Shown here: piece by piece, positions 44,843-57,944 of the stretch
Numbering within the stretch: the first letter of the stretch is position 1
How the letters are laid out: every line of letters starts with the position of its first letter
NCBI GenBank assembly: GCA_934045905.1
Contig: OW203771.1
Coordinates: 20,902,069 to 20,966,068 of the forward strand
DNA length: 64,000 bases
Direction of reading: 5' to 3'
Source: Leuctra nigra
Lineage: Eukaryota > Arthropoda > Insecta > Plecoptera > Leuctridae
Translations under genes and position numbers: made by a program
The notes under the pieces: model-generated
What the model was told of the DNA's origin: nothing
Seen by the model: the letters and a program-made list of their open reading frames with translations, nothing else
Databases searched by the model: none

Positions 44843-46254
44843 CAGTGCGATTGTATAACTTTCCCAAATGCTAACAATATCAATAACAATAATGGTTTCC
44901 CTAACGATCATTATCGTTCACTAGCAACCAGTGTGATTGTATAAGGATAACAATAAAAATCGTTGAGATATAAATTGTATTTAGATCTTTCAAAGTTGGC
45001 GGTATCCTTACGTCACATCCGTTTTAAACCATCCAATGAAATTGCAGTATTATTTTAAAATGAAAATTCGAATGTTTAAAGTATGCTGTGATTTTAAGTT
45101 TTGTTTCAAACTCTTTGAAGAAACAATTTTAGAATTAAAATATGTCTTCAAGGTAGGTTTTACTTTATTTAAAAACATGTTATTTAATTAGTTGACACAC
45201 AATTTTGCTAAATATATTCACAAATATTTTTTTTCAAAATTTTGCCAAAATTTTATAAATCTTTACAGCTATTTTTTATTTAATATTTTAAAAATTCATA
45301 CAAAAAGCAATTGAAAAATATTAAAATATTTTTTCTATGTTATTTTGACTTCTATTTTCACGAATCATTATTTTAGTATATGAACTGCAAATTTTAAAAG
45401 ATTTGACCTCCGGAAAATTTGCAGTTCATATACTATACATCATCCCATCTGAGATTGTCAGATTATTTCTACATTTCAATCATTATTTTGGAACATTTTC
45501 TGTTAATTTTGAAATTTTTGACAAAATTTAGCCAAAATCTTGTAAAATGTTCCCCAAAAAATAATTTGTCAAGATTTTTAAAAATTATAAAAAAATTATG
45601 AAGCTATTAGGTAAAATATTTTAAATTATTTTTACATTGACTTGTGAAAATTTTATAAAATTTTTGCAAAATTTTGAAATAGTACTTTCTTAATTTCATT
45701 TTTTTTATCCTAAAAATAATATTTGTAAATATTATATAAAATAATGGCAAAATTTTGAAAAAATTATTTGTGAAAAGCAAGCAAAATGTCGAATTTATTC
45801 GGTACCCAATCTCAAAAGCAGACGAAAGAGAAATGCATAAATATTTGCCATCACCAATCTGTCACCCACGAATTCAAGTGTCACCATAACCTCAAAATCC
45901 AGCTGACTCATCACGCGACATTTCACCTCGCAATTTAAACATCTAATTTTGACATAAATAAAGACCAGGTTTTCATTACCTAAGTAATAATAAAATGGTA
46001 ATATGTGTAACATTGTAATTATCTTGCTTTTTTTACTATACTATACCTTGTATCGCTGTTAATAGTGATATAAATGTCAAAATCCTAATATTGTTATCGA
46101 TAATGGCTGGGTACAAAGCAATCGTTATCTCCAAGCAGCGTAGTCATTTGTTTTTCATTTAGATTGTTAGCAAAATGTTATACAATCACACTTTCATCAA
46201 ATGTTATAGATAACGATCCATTATCTCGGCTAAGAAAGTTATACAATCGCACTG
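44843..46254. mobile_element. TIR element, hAT-like ends (right arm)
   Basis: Mirror of 14084-15495. The CAGTGCG terminus starts at 44843 and the same central hairpin is present. It lies within the chitin-binding gene's intron 1. Confidence 0.72.
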
Positions 46255-46347
46255 CAGATACGTGTAATTTTTTTTTTGTTTTTTAGCTATTAATGGAATT
46301 ATTTAAATGTTTATCTGCTTATTATTATACCACTTAAGCCTGATTTA

Positions 46348-46852
46348 CACTGTTCAAGTTTACTTTCAAGTCCTTGAATTCAACCCTTGAATTCAACCCC
46401 TTGAATAGTCTAAACGGATAACTTGAAGCGTTCAACCCTTGAATTCAAGACTTGAACCTATTTAGAACATGTCCTATTTTCCTTGAAGACTTGAAAGACT
46501 TGAACGACTTGAACCAATCAGAACCCACGCCACAACTCTGGCTCCGCCCCTCTCTCCAATATCTTTCAAGATTTTCCCGCCAATTCCAGATTTTAACATA
46601 TTCTAGCAAATATTAATTAGTTACCGATATGTCATAATCACGAGAGACAACTGTTTCATTAAATACACAATATGTGTCTATGTGGCATCCAAAATCTAGC
46701 ACAATATTAATAACATGTTCTTTGCAAGAAGTTACTATTTTAGGTTATGTTACGACTTGAAGCTTGAACAGTGTAAATGCCCATTCAAGTGGTTGAATTC
46801 AAGGGTTGCGTTCAAGGGCTTGAATTCAAGGACTTGAAAGCAAACTTGATAT
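46348..46852. mobile_element. MITE with TTCAAG/CTTGAA arrays (right arm)
   Basis: Mirror of 13486-13990 with the same hexamer-rich ends. Confidence 0.65.
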
Positions 46853-47087
46853 TGAATAGTTCATTCGCAAAAAGATTTGTTTTCAAATAATTATAGCTCT
46901 GAACTAAAAAATGGTCCAAATGTTTAAAATTGTGTTCCCGCTCACAATATGCACCCAAAACATTCACAGTTCGATTTGCCCAAATCAAAGTTTGCACATT
47001 TGTATCTGAAGATGGACACTTTCTTAATCCAACAAAATTAGTTGAACACATTATGTTTGTTATTAGTATATTTATGAAAGACATTCC

Positions 47088-47435
47088 GCAAAACCTCTTC
47101 TTGCTTGTTCTCCAAAACTCTAAAACCCGTATCTTCTTAACGACAATTAATGTTAAAATTATGCAAAAATGCATTTTTGCACATCCATAAATACATAATA
47201 TGTTTCTATAAGTATGGGAAAAAATTAAATAGTGTCGCAACGACCTCTGATCGAATTCGGTGGATTGATTCCAGAGTTTCACTATGTTCGTTGACTTGCA
47301 CTGTCCCTACTTTTCATCACTGTCTTCCATCCAATTGTAAATAAACAATCAAGACTATTTTAAAAAGTACCTCTGTGGCTCGGCGCACAGAGAAACAGCG
47401 GACCAATTAGAGGGCATCGCTCAAAAGCTGTACAC
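47088..47435. other. 348-bp segment present only in the right arm
   Basis: Flanks GAAAGACATTCC and TATAC(A/T)AAGTTG are adjacent in the left arm near 13250 but separated here. No inverted repeats or target duplication were recognised. It lies beside a dispersed repeat (47440-47600), so a deletion in the left haplotype is as likely as an insertion. Confidence 0.85.
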
Positions 47436-47439
47436 TATA

Positions 47440-47590
47440 CAAAGTTGTAGTTATTAGTATGTGTGCAAAATTTCAGTTCGATCGGATAAACAATGAGACC
47501 GGTGGCGTCGGGAAAAAAGCAAACAAAAAAAATACAAAAAGTGTACAAAAGTGCAGAATGGAGACACTCTCTACGCTCGCTCAAATCTTT
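47440..47590 (+). repeat. Dispersed repeat ending CTACGCTCGCTCAA (right arm)
   Basis: Mirror of 13095-13220, directly downstream of the right-arm-only segment and about 165 bases before the chitin-binding main exon. Confidence 0.65.
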
Positions 47591-47753
47591 CATTTAACGT
47601 GGTATTTTTGATACGTATGAGCAGATAAAACTTTTTGTGAAATCAGCCACTGGGCCCTAAATAATTGAATAATATTACTCTTTGTTGGTACCTCATCTCA
47701 CACTTTTCTCCCCAGTCAAAAATGTAAATATCAAATTGCACAATTTTCTTCAG

Positions 47754-49556
47754 GCTCTGACAAACTCTGCAAATCACATCGCTTCTTATCACCTGCCAAA
47801 ACAAGACATACTACAGTATTGGAATCCAATGAATGTGGACAAAGCATACTGCAACAGTACATCGGTATTAATTTGTTCTGAGGATTGCAAGCTGCTTGGC
47901 GCATGCGTCAGCAATGAATTCTCCAGCATCACACACTGTCAGTCACAATTCTGTCATCACGTGCCTTCAATGGATGCAGATTGTTCCGTGTCTCCAAGAT
48001 GTTTCGGAGCACCAATGAAGTGCGATGAACCAGGACAATTCCCTGATCCGTACTTCTGTACCTTGTACCACACTTGCACTGCAATCGACAGCTACTCCCA
48101 AGTCTATGATTGCGGAGAGGAAGGTAGCTTCGCTTACAGTATTGTAAGCAACACATGTGACTTACCTCTCCATGCTGCAGCGTGCCAGAATACTCCGGTA
48201 CCGGAATGTACAAGCACCGGCCAATCGGGGCCTCTCATTGCAAACCCCCAGTACTATTACAGATGCATCCAGGATCCAGGCAATAGCAACATACTTTACC
48301 CTGAATTGCGTAAGTGTGCAGATGGAGAAGAATTTAGTGCGGACGACGATACGTGCAAACGTCCGAGCTCATGCAAAGAGCTGTTCACAGGATATGTCTG
48401 TTCAAATGACTGTCGTGCAAAAGTGTATTGTTCAAATGGTATTGACATACCTGCAGCTTCGCAACCTTGCATTTTCCCTTACGACCATTACTGTCATGAC
48501 TCTCCTTTACTTGACCCCGTCTGTTCGGTATCGGCTCAGTGCGAAGGAGCTACGTTGTTGTGCGCTCAAGAAGGTGTCTACCCTGACCCGTACTTCTGTT
48601 CCATCTACCACACTTGCTCGGCAGTCGGCAGCTACTCGGTACCACGTGACTGTATGGAAGTCGGTGACTTTGCTTACAACATCGCCACTAATGCATGTGA
48701 CTTACCTCTACCCTGTGCTGACAAACCTGTTCCTCAATGCAATGACATCGACCAGGCTGGAGCCCTCGTGGCCAACCCAAACTACTACTACAGATGCGCC
48801 CGGGATGAAATAGGAGAAGGAGGTGTGTTATATCCGTTATTGTTCCAATGTCCTGATGGAGGAACTTTTGATGAATCGCTTGACGATTGCGATGATGTCA
48901 CCACTATTACTTCAACCCCAACTCAAACCTCTACCAGCGTCATTCCTACTGAGACACTAACTCCACTTACAACGGATGGTTCCACAACAGATGGTACAAG
49001 TGATGGTACTTCGACAGATGGTTATGCTGATACGACTACAACAGATGGTTCAGTCTCATCCTTCATCAGATGTACCGACGACTGCCGAGGCATCCGGTTT
49101 CTTGATGGAGCTACGTCATATTGTGATTCCGATCATTTATCATACTGCCATGCCCCGATCTTCGGTGATGCATTCTGTTCTGTTTCCTCTAGGTGTTACG
49201 GAGCTCCTTTGAAATGCACACAAGAAGGAGTATTCCCTGATCCTTACTTCTGCTCCATCTACCATACCTGCTCCACGCATCCGTATTCTATAGTTTCTTC
49301 GTGCGTCGACTCTGCCTACAACATAGCTACCGGACAGTGTGACTTGCCTGTCGATGATGATATTTGTGATCGAGGTCCTGTTGTGCCTTGCGTTAGTTTG
49401 TCGCAGTCTGGGGCTCTCACAGGAAACCCGAGCTTCTACTACATCTGCACGTGGGATGGAAAGGGGATGTATCCGTTGTTGTACCGTTGTCCAGATGGAG
49501 AAGTATTTGACGAAGATGCCGAGTTTTGTGTCAAGTCTTTGACTTCTTCCTCATGA
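47754..49556 (+). CDS. Secreted protein with peritrophin-like chitin-binding repeats, main exon (right arm)
   Basis: Mirror of the 11132-12931 exon: 600 codons after the TTCTTCAG acceptor, about 613 residues with exon 1. The architecture is the same: three double CBM14-like repeats and the TTDG-rich linker, with all GxFPDPYFC and CDLP-type landmarks intact. About 29 substitutions and one extra residue (TAIDSYSQ against TNESYSQ) separate it from the left copy. They cluster in repeats 1 and 2, and most are amino-acid changes (for example IATNACDLP here, IVTGECDRP there). The cysteines are conserved, so both copies should fold. The open frame extends upstream to 47682, but that part reads through the intron end and is not coding. 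Confidence 0.9.
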   Translation, partial: ALTNSANHIASYHLPKQDILQYWNPMNVDKAYCNSTSVLICSEDCKLLGACVSNEFSSITHCQSQFCHHVPSMDADCSVSPRCFGAPMKCDEPGQFPDPYFCTLYHTCTAIDSYSQVYDCGEEGSFAYSIVSNTCDLPLHAAACQNTPVPECTSTGQSGPLIANPQYYYRCIQDPGNSNILYPELRKCADGEEFSADDDTCKRPSSCKELFTGYVCSNDCRAKVYCSNGIDIPAASQPCIFPYDHYCHDSPLLDPVCSVSAQCEGATLLCAQEGVYPDPYFCSIYHTCSAVGSYSVPRDCMEVGDFAYNIATNACDLPLPCADKPVPQCNDIDQAGALVANPNYYYRCARDEIGEGGVLYPLLFQCPDGGTFDESLDDCDDVTTITSTPTQTSTSVIPTETLTPLTTDGSTTDGTSDGTSTDGYADTTTTDGSVSSFIRCTDDCRGIRFLDGATSYCDSDHLSYCHAPIFGDAFCSVSSRCYGAPLKCTQEGVFPDPYFCSIYHTCSTHPYSIVSSCVDSAYNIATGQCDLPVDDDICDRGPVVPCVSLSQSGALTGNPSFYYICTWDGKGMYPLLYRCPDGEVFDEDAEFCVKSLTSSS

Positions 49557-49864
49557 ATTGCCATAATCCACGATTACTTCCTCCAACGTCTCCCAATTGA
49601 CAGTATACCAGTTTAAACTTTTTTCGAAGTCACTTTAACCCTAGTCTCATGAAAATAATAGTTTGATGTTACTGTCAGCATATAATTCAATGCAACTATC
49701 GAAATTACAATTCTATTCCGCTGTATATTACGATAATTAAATAATTATACTAACCACCACCCTTATTCTAAGCTATAACTACTGTTGTAGTATTTGTGTA
49801 GGAAATTCACTGGTAGTAAATAAGATGTAAATTTATGAATGTAAGAATTGTTTAATTTGAAAAA

Positions 49865-49870
49865 ATAAAG
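49865..49870 (+). terminator. AATAAA poly(A) signal of the right-arm chitin-binding gene
   Basis: AATAAA about 310 bases after the stop codon at 49556, with no earlier good signal, followed by a GT-rich stretch (GTCTTCTGTGTGTTG). The mirror signal is at 10819-10824. Confidence 0.6.
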
Positions 49871-52800
49871 TCTTCTGTGTGTTGATCTTAAATGTATTCT
49901 ACATATTATTTGTATCCTTATTTCCGATAGCCATAGGCACTGTAGTGTGAAGTTAATGAATGACTACCAAACCTTCCAAAGTCGAGATGCAGGCACACGT
50001 TTTGGTTTTTATAACTAAAAATGTAAACTATTATTTCACTTTAGAAAGTTAAATAGATCCTTTTATACACTTTTTGTAACTCAATCCCCCTGTTCTTTCT
50101 TACTCTTGGCTTTGTACCGCTCAGACCGTTCCACTGATCGAGATGAAAGTATTGTAGACTAAATGTCCTTGTTTATTGAAGCATACAACTTGCCTACATA
50201 GCACACTGGGTACCAATCAAATGCAAATTTTTAACAGTAGGTAATACGACCAACTTGTAGTTTTACGAAACTTTCATAAAAATTAAGAGCTGTTGCAATT
50301 AAATATATATTTTTTAATGCTTTCGACGAAATGAAGCACTTGTTGTTCCATTTCAACATCATTTACCTGTGTTCCACCACCTGTTCTTTAAGCAGACGAG
50401 ATGTATACATATATCGAGTTGCCTGCATTTTGAACGTCAAAAACTCGCTAATCAAAGCGTTGTTAAATGCGTTTCATAAGTAGGTTCAAGGGAAGAATAA
50501 AGTTGACAGTATTATTGTACAAGATAAAGGTGAGGGGTTAGATGCAAAGCCTAGCCATCACCACTGTTATTAGTTCGGAGAAAAACCATAAAAACTACTT
50601 GCATTTCCTATACAAATAGCCGGCGATTTTCAATCCAAGGTTTGAAAGGAAAGATAATTTTTCTTGCACTTTGCATTGTATTTGGGAGAAAAACGGTATA
50701 TTATCAAGTATCTAACTTAAAAATGATGCTTTGGAGATGGCAGAGTTTGCATCTATATCTCCCCTCGGGTTTGCATCTCCCCTCAGGTATTATCAAAATG
50801 CAACCTGTCCAAATTACGTTTTGTTCTGTTAGAGAAGAAATCATTGAAGGACATCAATGTTTACCCAAACTGATATAAAATATAGTAAAAATCACAATAA
50901 CAACAGTTTTTAATTATGTAAATACATGTTTCTGGTATCTCTTCAATGCTTATGTCAATTCATAGTTTGCACGAACTTGTTTTGTTTTATAGCAGCAATG
51001 TAAAATTATTGATTTTTCCACCTGAGGACGGACATTTTGTTGGCACGTTGACGGGTCAGATTATAACTTTATTGAGGTAAATCGATGCATTTTTGTAATG
51101 TGACTGATTCCTCTTAATACATCTCCAGAGCCTATACAATTCCCCAGGTAGCCATTAACTATAAAATATCTTCAAAAAAGCAGAAAATCACAGCTATTCT
51201 GCGTGCCATCAAGATGGTGGCAGGCAACAATGAGATGACATCACGTGCAAACTATGTATAGATTATCGAATTTTTCTCTGTTCGATGAAAATCGCATTTT
51301 GAAAGTAAGCTCCTCAAAACCACCTAAAAGGGTAATTAACAGTCAAGCCGCACTCGAAGCACCATCACTAACTACTGTGTATCTCCCTAATGCAGTTAAC
51401 CAGCATGGGAAAAACCTCTCATTCCTCATATGAATGTGTCATATTTGCTTGTAACACAAAATGAAATGAAGAACACATGATCTTTTGTCACGTTTAAATG
51501 CTCAATTGTTTACTGATCTACATAAAAACATCCCGACATGCTAATCACTTGCACATGAGTCATGAAAGCTGTTGGAAATTGTTACTCGATTCTTGAAACA
51601 TCTATCATTACCTCTAATCAACTTCCTAGAAGAACAATTGAATAATGACACTTTGGACGACATTTGTCACCATCGTATTCATAATGACTTCAGTCAGGAA
51701 GCTGTACAGTCTGGTCAAAATAAGTCGACCATTATTTGAACTTTCATTCATGGATGAAATAACTTTATTTTTATTACGAAAATTAGTTAACTTGCTTGAA
51801 ATCATCACAAATATACTTTGGAAAGAATAGAAAAATATTAATATTAATTATAATAACGTTGCACTCTTCTTTGGCTCATGATGACGGATGAATGATTATG
51901 GTAGGTGATCATGAAGATAAAGATGGAAGGTAAGAAGGAGGCGGTTGTGGCCAATTAGTAGAGAGCCTTCACAGTAACTGTCTCTCAACTGAGGAAAACA
52001 ACGGAAAATCCTCAGTCAGAAGGTTGGACCGGGAATAGAGCAGTGGCCCCCAGAGAGTAAGATGATTGGGAGACGATGTAGGAAGAAGGGAAATGTGGTA
52101 ACTGGGGTGGGAAGGAAGTGGTCGTGGTTAATTACTAAGAATCACTCACATCTTGACTCTCTACTTGGAAGAATCATGAAGAAACTCAATCAGGAAGGGC
52201 GTCTTTGGCAATCGAACCTTGACATCCAGAGTGATAGTAGAACTTTATCAGCTGAGGAGCTCACTAAAAATAAAAGTGCTCAATTTCAGAAGAGAGAGGG
52301 TTTCAATATTCATAAAAAAACAATCACTGAAAGGTTTGGTACAGACAGTTAAATATATTATAATAAGTTTCATTTTTCCTACTTTGTGGAATACTTTTTT
52401 CTGATTAGGTTGATGGTTTCTTAGACGTATAATCAAATTGCTTGTCCCTCATAAAAATGAGGAACCCACCAGTTCGTCGGCTGACTGCAGAAAGTCACTA
52501 CTCACTAACTCACATTACCTACGTCGTTCTGAGATAATTGATTGAGGCCTATTGAGGTAGCTCTGTAACAAACCCCTAAAACCCTTATTGTGCATTAAAG
52601 TAAGGCCAATGCCATCATTGTTGACAGTAAAGAAGGATAAAAATCACTAAAATGCAGTTAGTCAGGTTCGCCAATGACTCTTTCTTTTTTGTTTGAAGAC
52701 TTTTTTTATTGTCACTTTTATTGTTTTATTGTTTATTGTATTGTAATTAGTGATATGTGGCCAAAGTTGACCAAAGTTAAGTTATGCCGAATTAACTAAA

Positions 52801-52995
52801 TATTGGACTAAATTAGCGGCGCAGCCAATCAGATACTTAAAAGTGATTGAAACAGTTGAATTTAATCCAAATGTTAGTAACAGATAACTTTGGTAATACC
52901 GTGCCTAACTCAATTTTGACAAAATGTTAGTGATTTTATTCAGCAAACCGACGATTAATTCTCAGTTTAGAATCAGATGAAAAAAATTGAAATTT
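49871..52995. other. No gene: intergenic DNA (right arm)
   Basis: Mirror of 7694-10818 with the SINE pair at 51858-52263 and no other recognisable feature. Confidence 0.5.
51858..52263 (-). mobile_element. Two adjacent SINE copies (right arm)
   Basis: Mirror of 8425-8830, same order and content. Confidence 0.6.
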
Positions 52996-53386
52996 AAGAG
53001 TCCTGGGGACCGCTATTGAAACTGACGGATTGTGTCAAATTTTACCAAAATACCTAAGTCTGCCCAAGGCTCATTATTTACTCCACTGTTATGAAACTTT
53101 GGGAGGTAGTTTTGATACCCATTTTCTCGTAATACTATTGAGAAATGTTAAGATATACTTGAAACAAAAAAAGTTATTTTCGTATTTTTTCACAAAATAT
53201 GTGAAAAATAAAACTTTTTTTCTTTAAATATTTCTAAAATTTTCTCAATAGTACGAGAAAATGGGCATCAAAACTACGTCCCAAAGTTGCATAACAGTGG
53301 AGTAAATAATGAACCTGGGGAGACTGAGGTATTTTGGGAAAATTTGACACAATCCGTCAGTTTCCACAGCGGTCCCCAGGACTCTT
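52996..53386. mobile_element. Foldback MITE (right arm)
   Basis: Mirror of 7303-7693, immediately upstream of the predicted lipocalin promoter. Confidence 0.78.
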
Positions 53387-53568
53387 CGCTTCAGAGTGTC
53401 AATAAATGTTATTTCTTCCAAAGTTCCAATGACGTGCCAACAGGTTCGGATTCCCATCCCTTCACTCTGTCTGTCACTTGTTGATAGCCACTGGAATTGG
53501 AAGTGTCTGACGCATCAATGACGTGTGTCTAGTGAACTGGATGTGAATGCCAAGGGAGGGGGAAGTGG

Positions 53569-53601
53569 TATAAGAAAGTGACCTCTGGCTGGTACGTCAG
53601 T
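53569..53601 (+). promoter_or_regulatory. TATA + TCAGT initiator promoter, probably for the lipocalin
   Basis: TATAAG at 53569-53574 and the arthropod initiator TCAGT at 53597-53601. The presumed +1 A at 53599 lies 30 bases after the first T of the TATA box, the canonical spacing. A 52-nt GC-richer leader follows and ends at a GTGAGT donor (53651). The next same-strand acceptor at a good ATG is the lipocalin exon at 58022. Motif positions are seen directly; assignment to that gene is inference. Confidence 0.65.
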
Positions 53602-53650
53602 AGCTGCGTAGAGGTGAAAGAAGTAACAGTGTTGGATTCCAGAGCTGTCG
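53599..53650 (+). other. Predicted non-coding leader exon of the lipocalin (right arm)
   Basis: Runs from the predicted transcription start to the donor GTGAGT at 53651-53656. It contains no ATG. The acceptor at 58020-58021 (TGTGTGTTTCAG), eight bases before the lipocalin ATG, implies such an upstream exon, and this is the best candidate found. The implied intron is about 4.4 kb and full of SINE and LINE remnants. Confidence 0.5.
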
Positions 53651-54704
53651 GTGAGTATTTGTTATAACTTCTCTAAATATCAGTATCGCTTTTCGATAAA
53701 TAATAAATAAGTATTAACTCGCAATGTCATTCTTGGATCACCTATACTTTAAGGTCAAAAATCGATTAACGCGATCGACCTTGCTGAGTTTTTTTTTGTG
53801 GTTGCACTTCGTCGAGAGACAAAATGTTGGGAAGGTTATAGCCCACGGCCGATTTCTTCCATTCCCACCTTGCATAATTACCCTTGTCTTAATAATCATT
53901 TTTCTATCAATATCATAATCATGTTGCCATAGCTGGTTAAACATCTCTATAATAGATCGCTGATAATAGTATGTTTGGCTCAATACTGATCGACATTTCC
54001 TGACTGATAAAAAACGAGTAAATATGGGACATTGTAAAACCAGCCATCATTATTCTTTTGACATCAAATTTTCGTAAAAATATTTAACGTTCAAGTTAAG
54101 TTTAAAAAATATATAGTTTTTATAGTTTAATTTTCCCCTCAATTTAAACCATGTTCCCAAGATGATAATTTTACCAAAAACTAAAACGAATCTATAGAAT
54201 TAAAGATTACCAATATGTACTATTTAAAAAGATATACATCGTATATTATTATAACTATTTTTCTGACATTTCCATAAGAGCGATGCAAAATATTGTTCAA
54301 AGATGAAACATTGACTGCCAAATTGATATAATTTAATGGCAAACATCACTAAAAATTCAACGAAACATCAACGTAGAGTCATTGACTTCTTTAAAGAGTG
54401 TTTGCTAAGATAATGAAATCTTCTTTCATAATGAGTAATTCCATAACGGAAGCTGCAGTAACTACGACAAGAGCTGTTTATGAAACGGATCCGAACTGGT
54501 AATGTGATTACGAGTGTGTTGTTGCGGAATATTGTTTTGTATCCCTTCAAAATGTCACTTCTAATTGATTATCAAGTTGGAAACTTCATTGGCTGTTTGC
54601 CATGTTGTCTTATCATAGTTCCTTGAACGTGCTCCGTCTCAAGGACACAGTTTGTTTATTGGAAATCTACAAAAAATCGAGAGAAATGGAATATCGATCT
54701 TTAT

Positions 54705-55293
54705 AGAAAGTATAGATTTCTTAGGTTATAAGTTTTGTTTTCTCTTGTACGAAAGCTATGCCAATTTTACTTTGAAATATGACATTTAACTTTGCTTAGT
54801 TTTGTGGGAAATTGTAGTTTCTGATCTTGATCTTTTCTGATCTTTACAAAAAAAATGGCAACGAAGAGAAAATTGGAGTCTAATGCGCCAATAACAAATT
54901 AAACAAAATATATTACGTTTATAATTCGGTAATTTATTTTTAAAAAAATGTTTTTGCAAACAGTTGGGACTGTTTCTGCAAATTTCTTATGCACATTCTC
55001 GATTTCTTAGGTTATAAGTTTTGTTTTCTCTTTTACGAAAGCTATGCTAATTTTACTTTGAGATATTACATTTAACTTTGCTTAGCTTTGTGGTAAATTG
55101 TAGTATCTGATCATGATCTTTTCTGGTCTTTAGACTCTTTAGGCGCTACAAAAAATGGTAACAAAGAGAAAATAGGAGTCTAATGCGCCATTAACAAATT
55201 ATACAAAATATATTACGTTTTTAATTCGGTAATTTATTAACAACTGCACACGTAGAACTTGCTTTTGCAAACAGTTGGGACTGTTTCTGCAAA
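54705..55293 (-). repeat. About 300-bp tandem repeat, two units (right arm)
   Basis: Only two copies of the landmark (near 54980 and 55290) against three in the left arm, accounting for a 300-base shift in the mirror coordinates. Confidence 0.9.
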
Positions 55294-56010
55294 ACTAATT
55301 CTTGCAAAATAATGTAATATTTTGTTATACATTAGTAATGTCGTTGTCCGCACATTTCCGTCCACTTGCTAATTATTAGCACCTGCACGAGTCATTCACG
55401 CAGGCTGAATTTAATATAATAGCTGCCAGCAAACCTTCGTGTAAACCCAGTTCATTCATCTAACTAGAGAATTGCGATGTTTTGTTATTACAGACAATTG
55501 TTGTAAATTCATAACATGGAACGTCGTGTTGATTTCAAACAAATTCGGCGAGGTCGTCGATGACACAATATAAACATTCCAATTTGATAATAATAGGTGG
55601 ACATTTTGATGCAGAAACGCGCAGTGCATTTCGAAAAAAACTTTTGTTCGTAACGCATATTTAATAGTAAACTACTTTGAAAAAAATACGGAAACATACC
55701 TAGTTTTAAGTGAAACAGATTTTTTGCACATAAAATATGTTGGCATTATACATTTTTTTATGTATGCTCGTACAAGCTCGGTTTAAAAAAATTATTGAAA
55801 TTTTGTACATTCATTGAGTGACTGATTTAATTATAATATTTATTTTTCAGTACTTATTGTTACGAAAATTATTATATTATATTATATTATATTATATTAT
55901 TATCTATTTATTTTATTTATTTGTATTTATTATTATTATACTAAAATATTATGACGTACCCATGCATGGTCAAATAGCTTACAATCTGTTCAAATTTTAT
56001 TTCTTATCTA

Positions 56011-56201
56011 ATTTAAACAAAACTCTGCGATCTGGAATCGAATCCCTCTGCAGACGTTACTATTAAATTATTTTCACTGTATCCTTCAGTCGCTAGTCAA
56101 ATAGATTGTACTAATGAGCCACGACCGCCTCCTTCCCACCTACCATCCTTCCCTTATCTTCATGCTCATCTGTCAATCATCTTCATAATCATCAGACGCG
56201 A
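56011..56201 (+). mobile_element. SINE copy, same family (right arm)
   Basis: Mirror of 4190-4380; GAGCCACGACCGCCTCCTTC lies at about 56117. Confidence 0.5.
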
Positions 56202-57390
56202 CAATAATCAACCAACACGGGCTGTGATAACTGATAGTGATATACAACTAAGCAAACACAGACCGGATATCTGACACTAGATTATATATTACGTCTGAAG
56301 CAATGCTATCGTCGGTGTCAAAGTTCACACTTTTCATGGAGAAGGTTAATCTAATTATCATTGAATGAGCGACAAACTATGTTGAAATACGATCCACATA
56401 ACATCAGTGTATAGAGAGAGAGGAGGGGAATTGGATCTACATAATTATGCGTCATATTCTATAGCCTAGGTAACGCGACCATTGTCGACGCTCTTACTAT
56501 TTTTAGATTTTTTATATTATTTTTCCATAATATCAATTTAAAAAATATACAGCAGTAACGGCCATTCCAGCTTACTGAACTAATGAATGGGAGCTTGTAT
56601 TACGGCCTCTGACAATTATCTAACGATAATTGTTTTTTTTTAATGTATTTACAAGTGTTAGTGTGCCGCGTTATTTAGTTCAATGAGTTTGAATTAACTA
56701 TGCTTACTCCTTTGAGTTTTGAAAATTCTGTTAATATGAAGACAATGCTCTAAATTCACTTTTAAGAACTGCTGCGTGCCATTACTCCCAAGATATTAAA
56801 TTGTCAAAAAGTTGACCTATCTTGCTTCCCTGTTAACTTTCGACCAATTAAAAATGTTAGCACCCTTGTCCTATTCACCCGCATGAAGAAGCCGACTGCC
56901 TCGTCTGCGAAACGTTGCGAATTAAAAATGTACAGAGCATACATATACCGCTGATTTAAATAACTTATCAATTAAAAATAGTTTAAACACGTATTTGTCC
57001 CAAGGAATGAAGCCACTTTATGTCTCGTATGATTTACAAAATAAAGAATACTGAATTATCTTCGAAATGATAATAAATTACAGGATTTACGATTATTACT
57101 CCAGTTAAATAACAATTCATTCACCACAAATGTTTGCTTAGATTAAAAACTCCCGATTCCGGAAAAAGGATATTCTGTTGCGGAAGCCGCAATATTACAC
57201 GGTAACAATACAGACGTGATTCAATAAAGACCTCATCCTCATCCTCATCCTCATAACAAGTTTCATTGCAACACAAGTCCTTCCTTTAGACATGTCATGC
57301 GGTTACGCTTCGGACTTGCACTCCGGAGGCCCGGAATCGATTCCAGCGACCGCCATTATACTAATTCCTGACAGTAGTGTTACATTAGTA

Positions 57391-57637
57391 GTGCTTAACG
57401 TCGCACTGTTCTACAGCGAGGCTAATGGCAACGGATGTATGATTATGATAGTGATTGGATGAATTGTGGGAAGGAGGCGGTCGTGGCCTATTAGTAGGGT
57501 ACCTTCCGAGCATTTGCCTGTCGACTGAGGGAATACCACGGGGAAAAAAACAGTCAGGAAGGACAGCCGCGGGAATAGAACCCCTGGACATCCGGAATAC
57601 AAGTTCAGAGCGAATTACCTCTGAGCCAAACCTGTTC
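57391..57637 (-). mobile_element. tRNA-headed SINE (right arm)
   Basis: Mirror of 2755-3000 with the same A and B boxes and body, within the lipocalin's first intron. Confidence 0.65.
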
Positions 57638-57699
57638 CGTTGTAGTTTTATCAATTCTAGAGGCAATGGTGGGTAGGTTCTCTCTTAATAGGCCACGAC

Positions 57700-57944
57700 T
57701 CCGTCGCTATAAGCCTAATTGCAGAACAGTAAAACAATAACAAAGAACATACTTGTATTATTTATTATTTATTGTGTACCTATGTATTGTTATTTTTTTA
57801 AGAGTTCGTGATGTGTTTTTTGTGTTTTTTTAATAATATATGATTTCTGCCCCGCAGTCAAGCCATTACGTGGCTTGGTGGGGCTTCAGTTATTTTTTAG
57901 TGTATAAAATGTATCCACGTTTAAACCAATAATAAAAAAAAAAT
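57700..57944 (+). mobile_element. LINE 3' tail with stem-loop and poly(A) (right arm)
   Basis: Stem-loop at 57849-57884 and A tail ending near 57944, just 78 bases before the lipocalin coding-exon acceptor. Confidence 0.5.

Noticed and set aside
47682..47753. Upstream start for the right-arm chitin-binding protein
   Set aside because: This stretch contains the intron's pyrimidine tract and acceptor; the peptide it would add has no signal character, whereas exon 1 at 44434 does.
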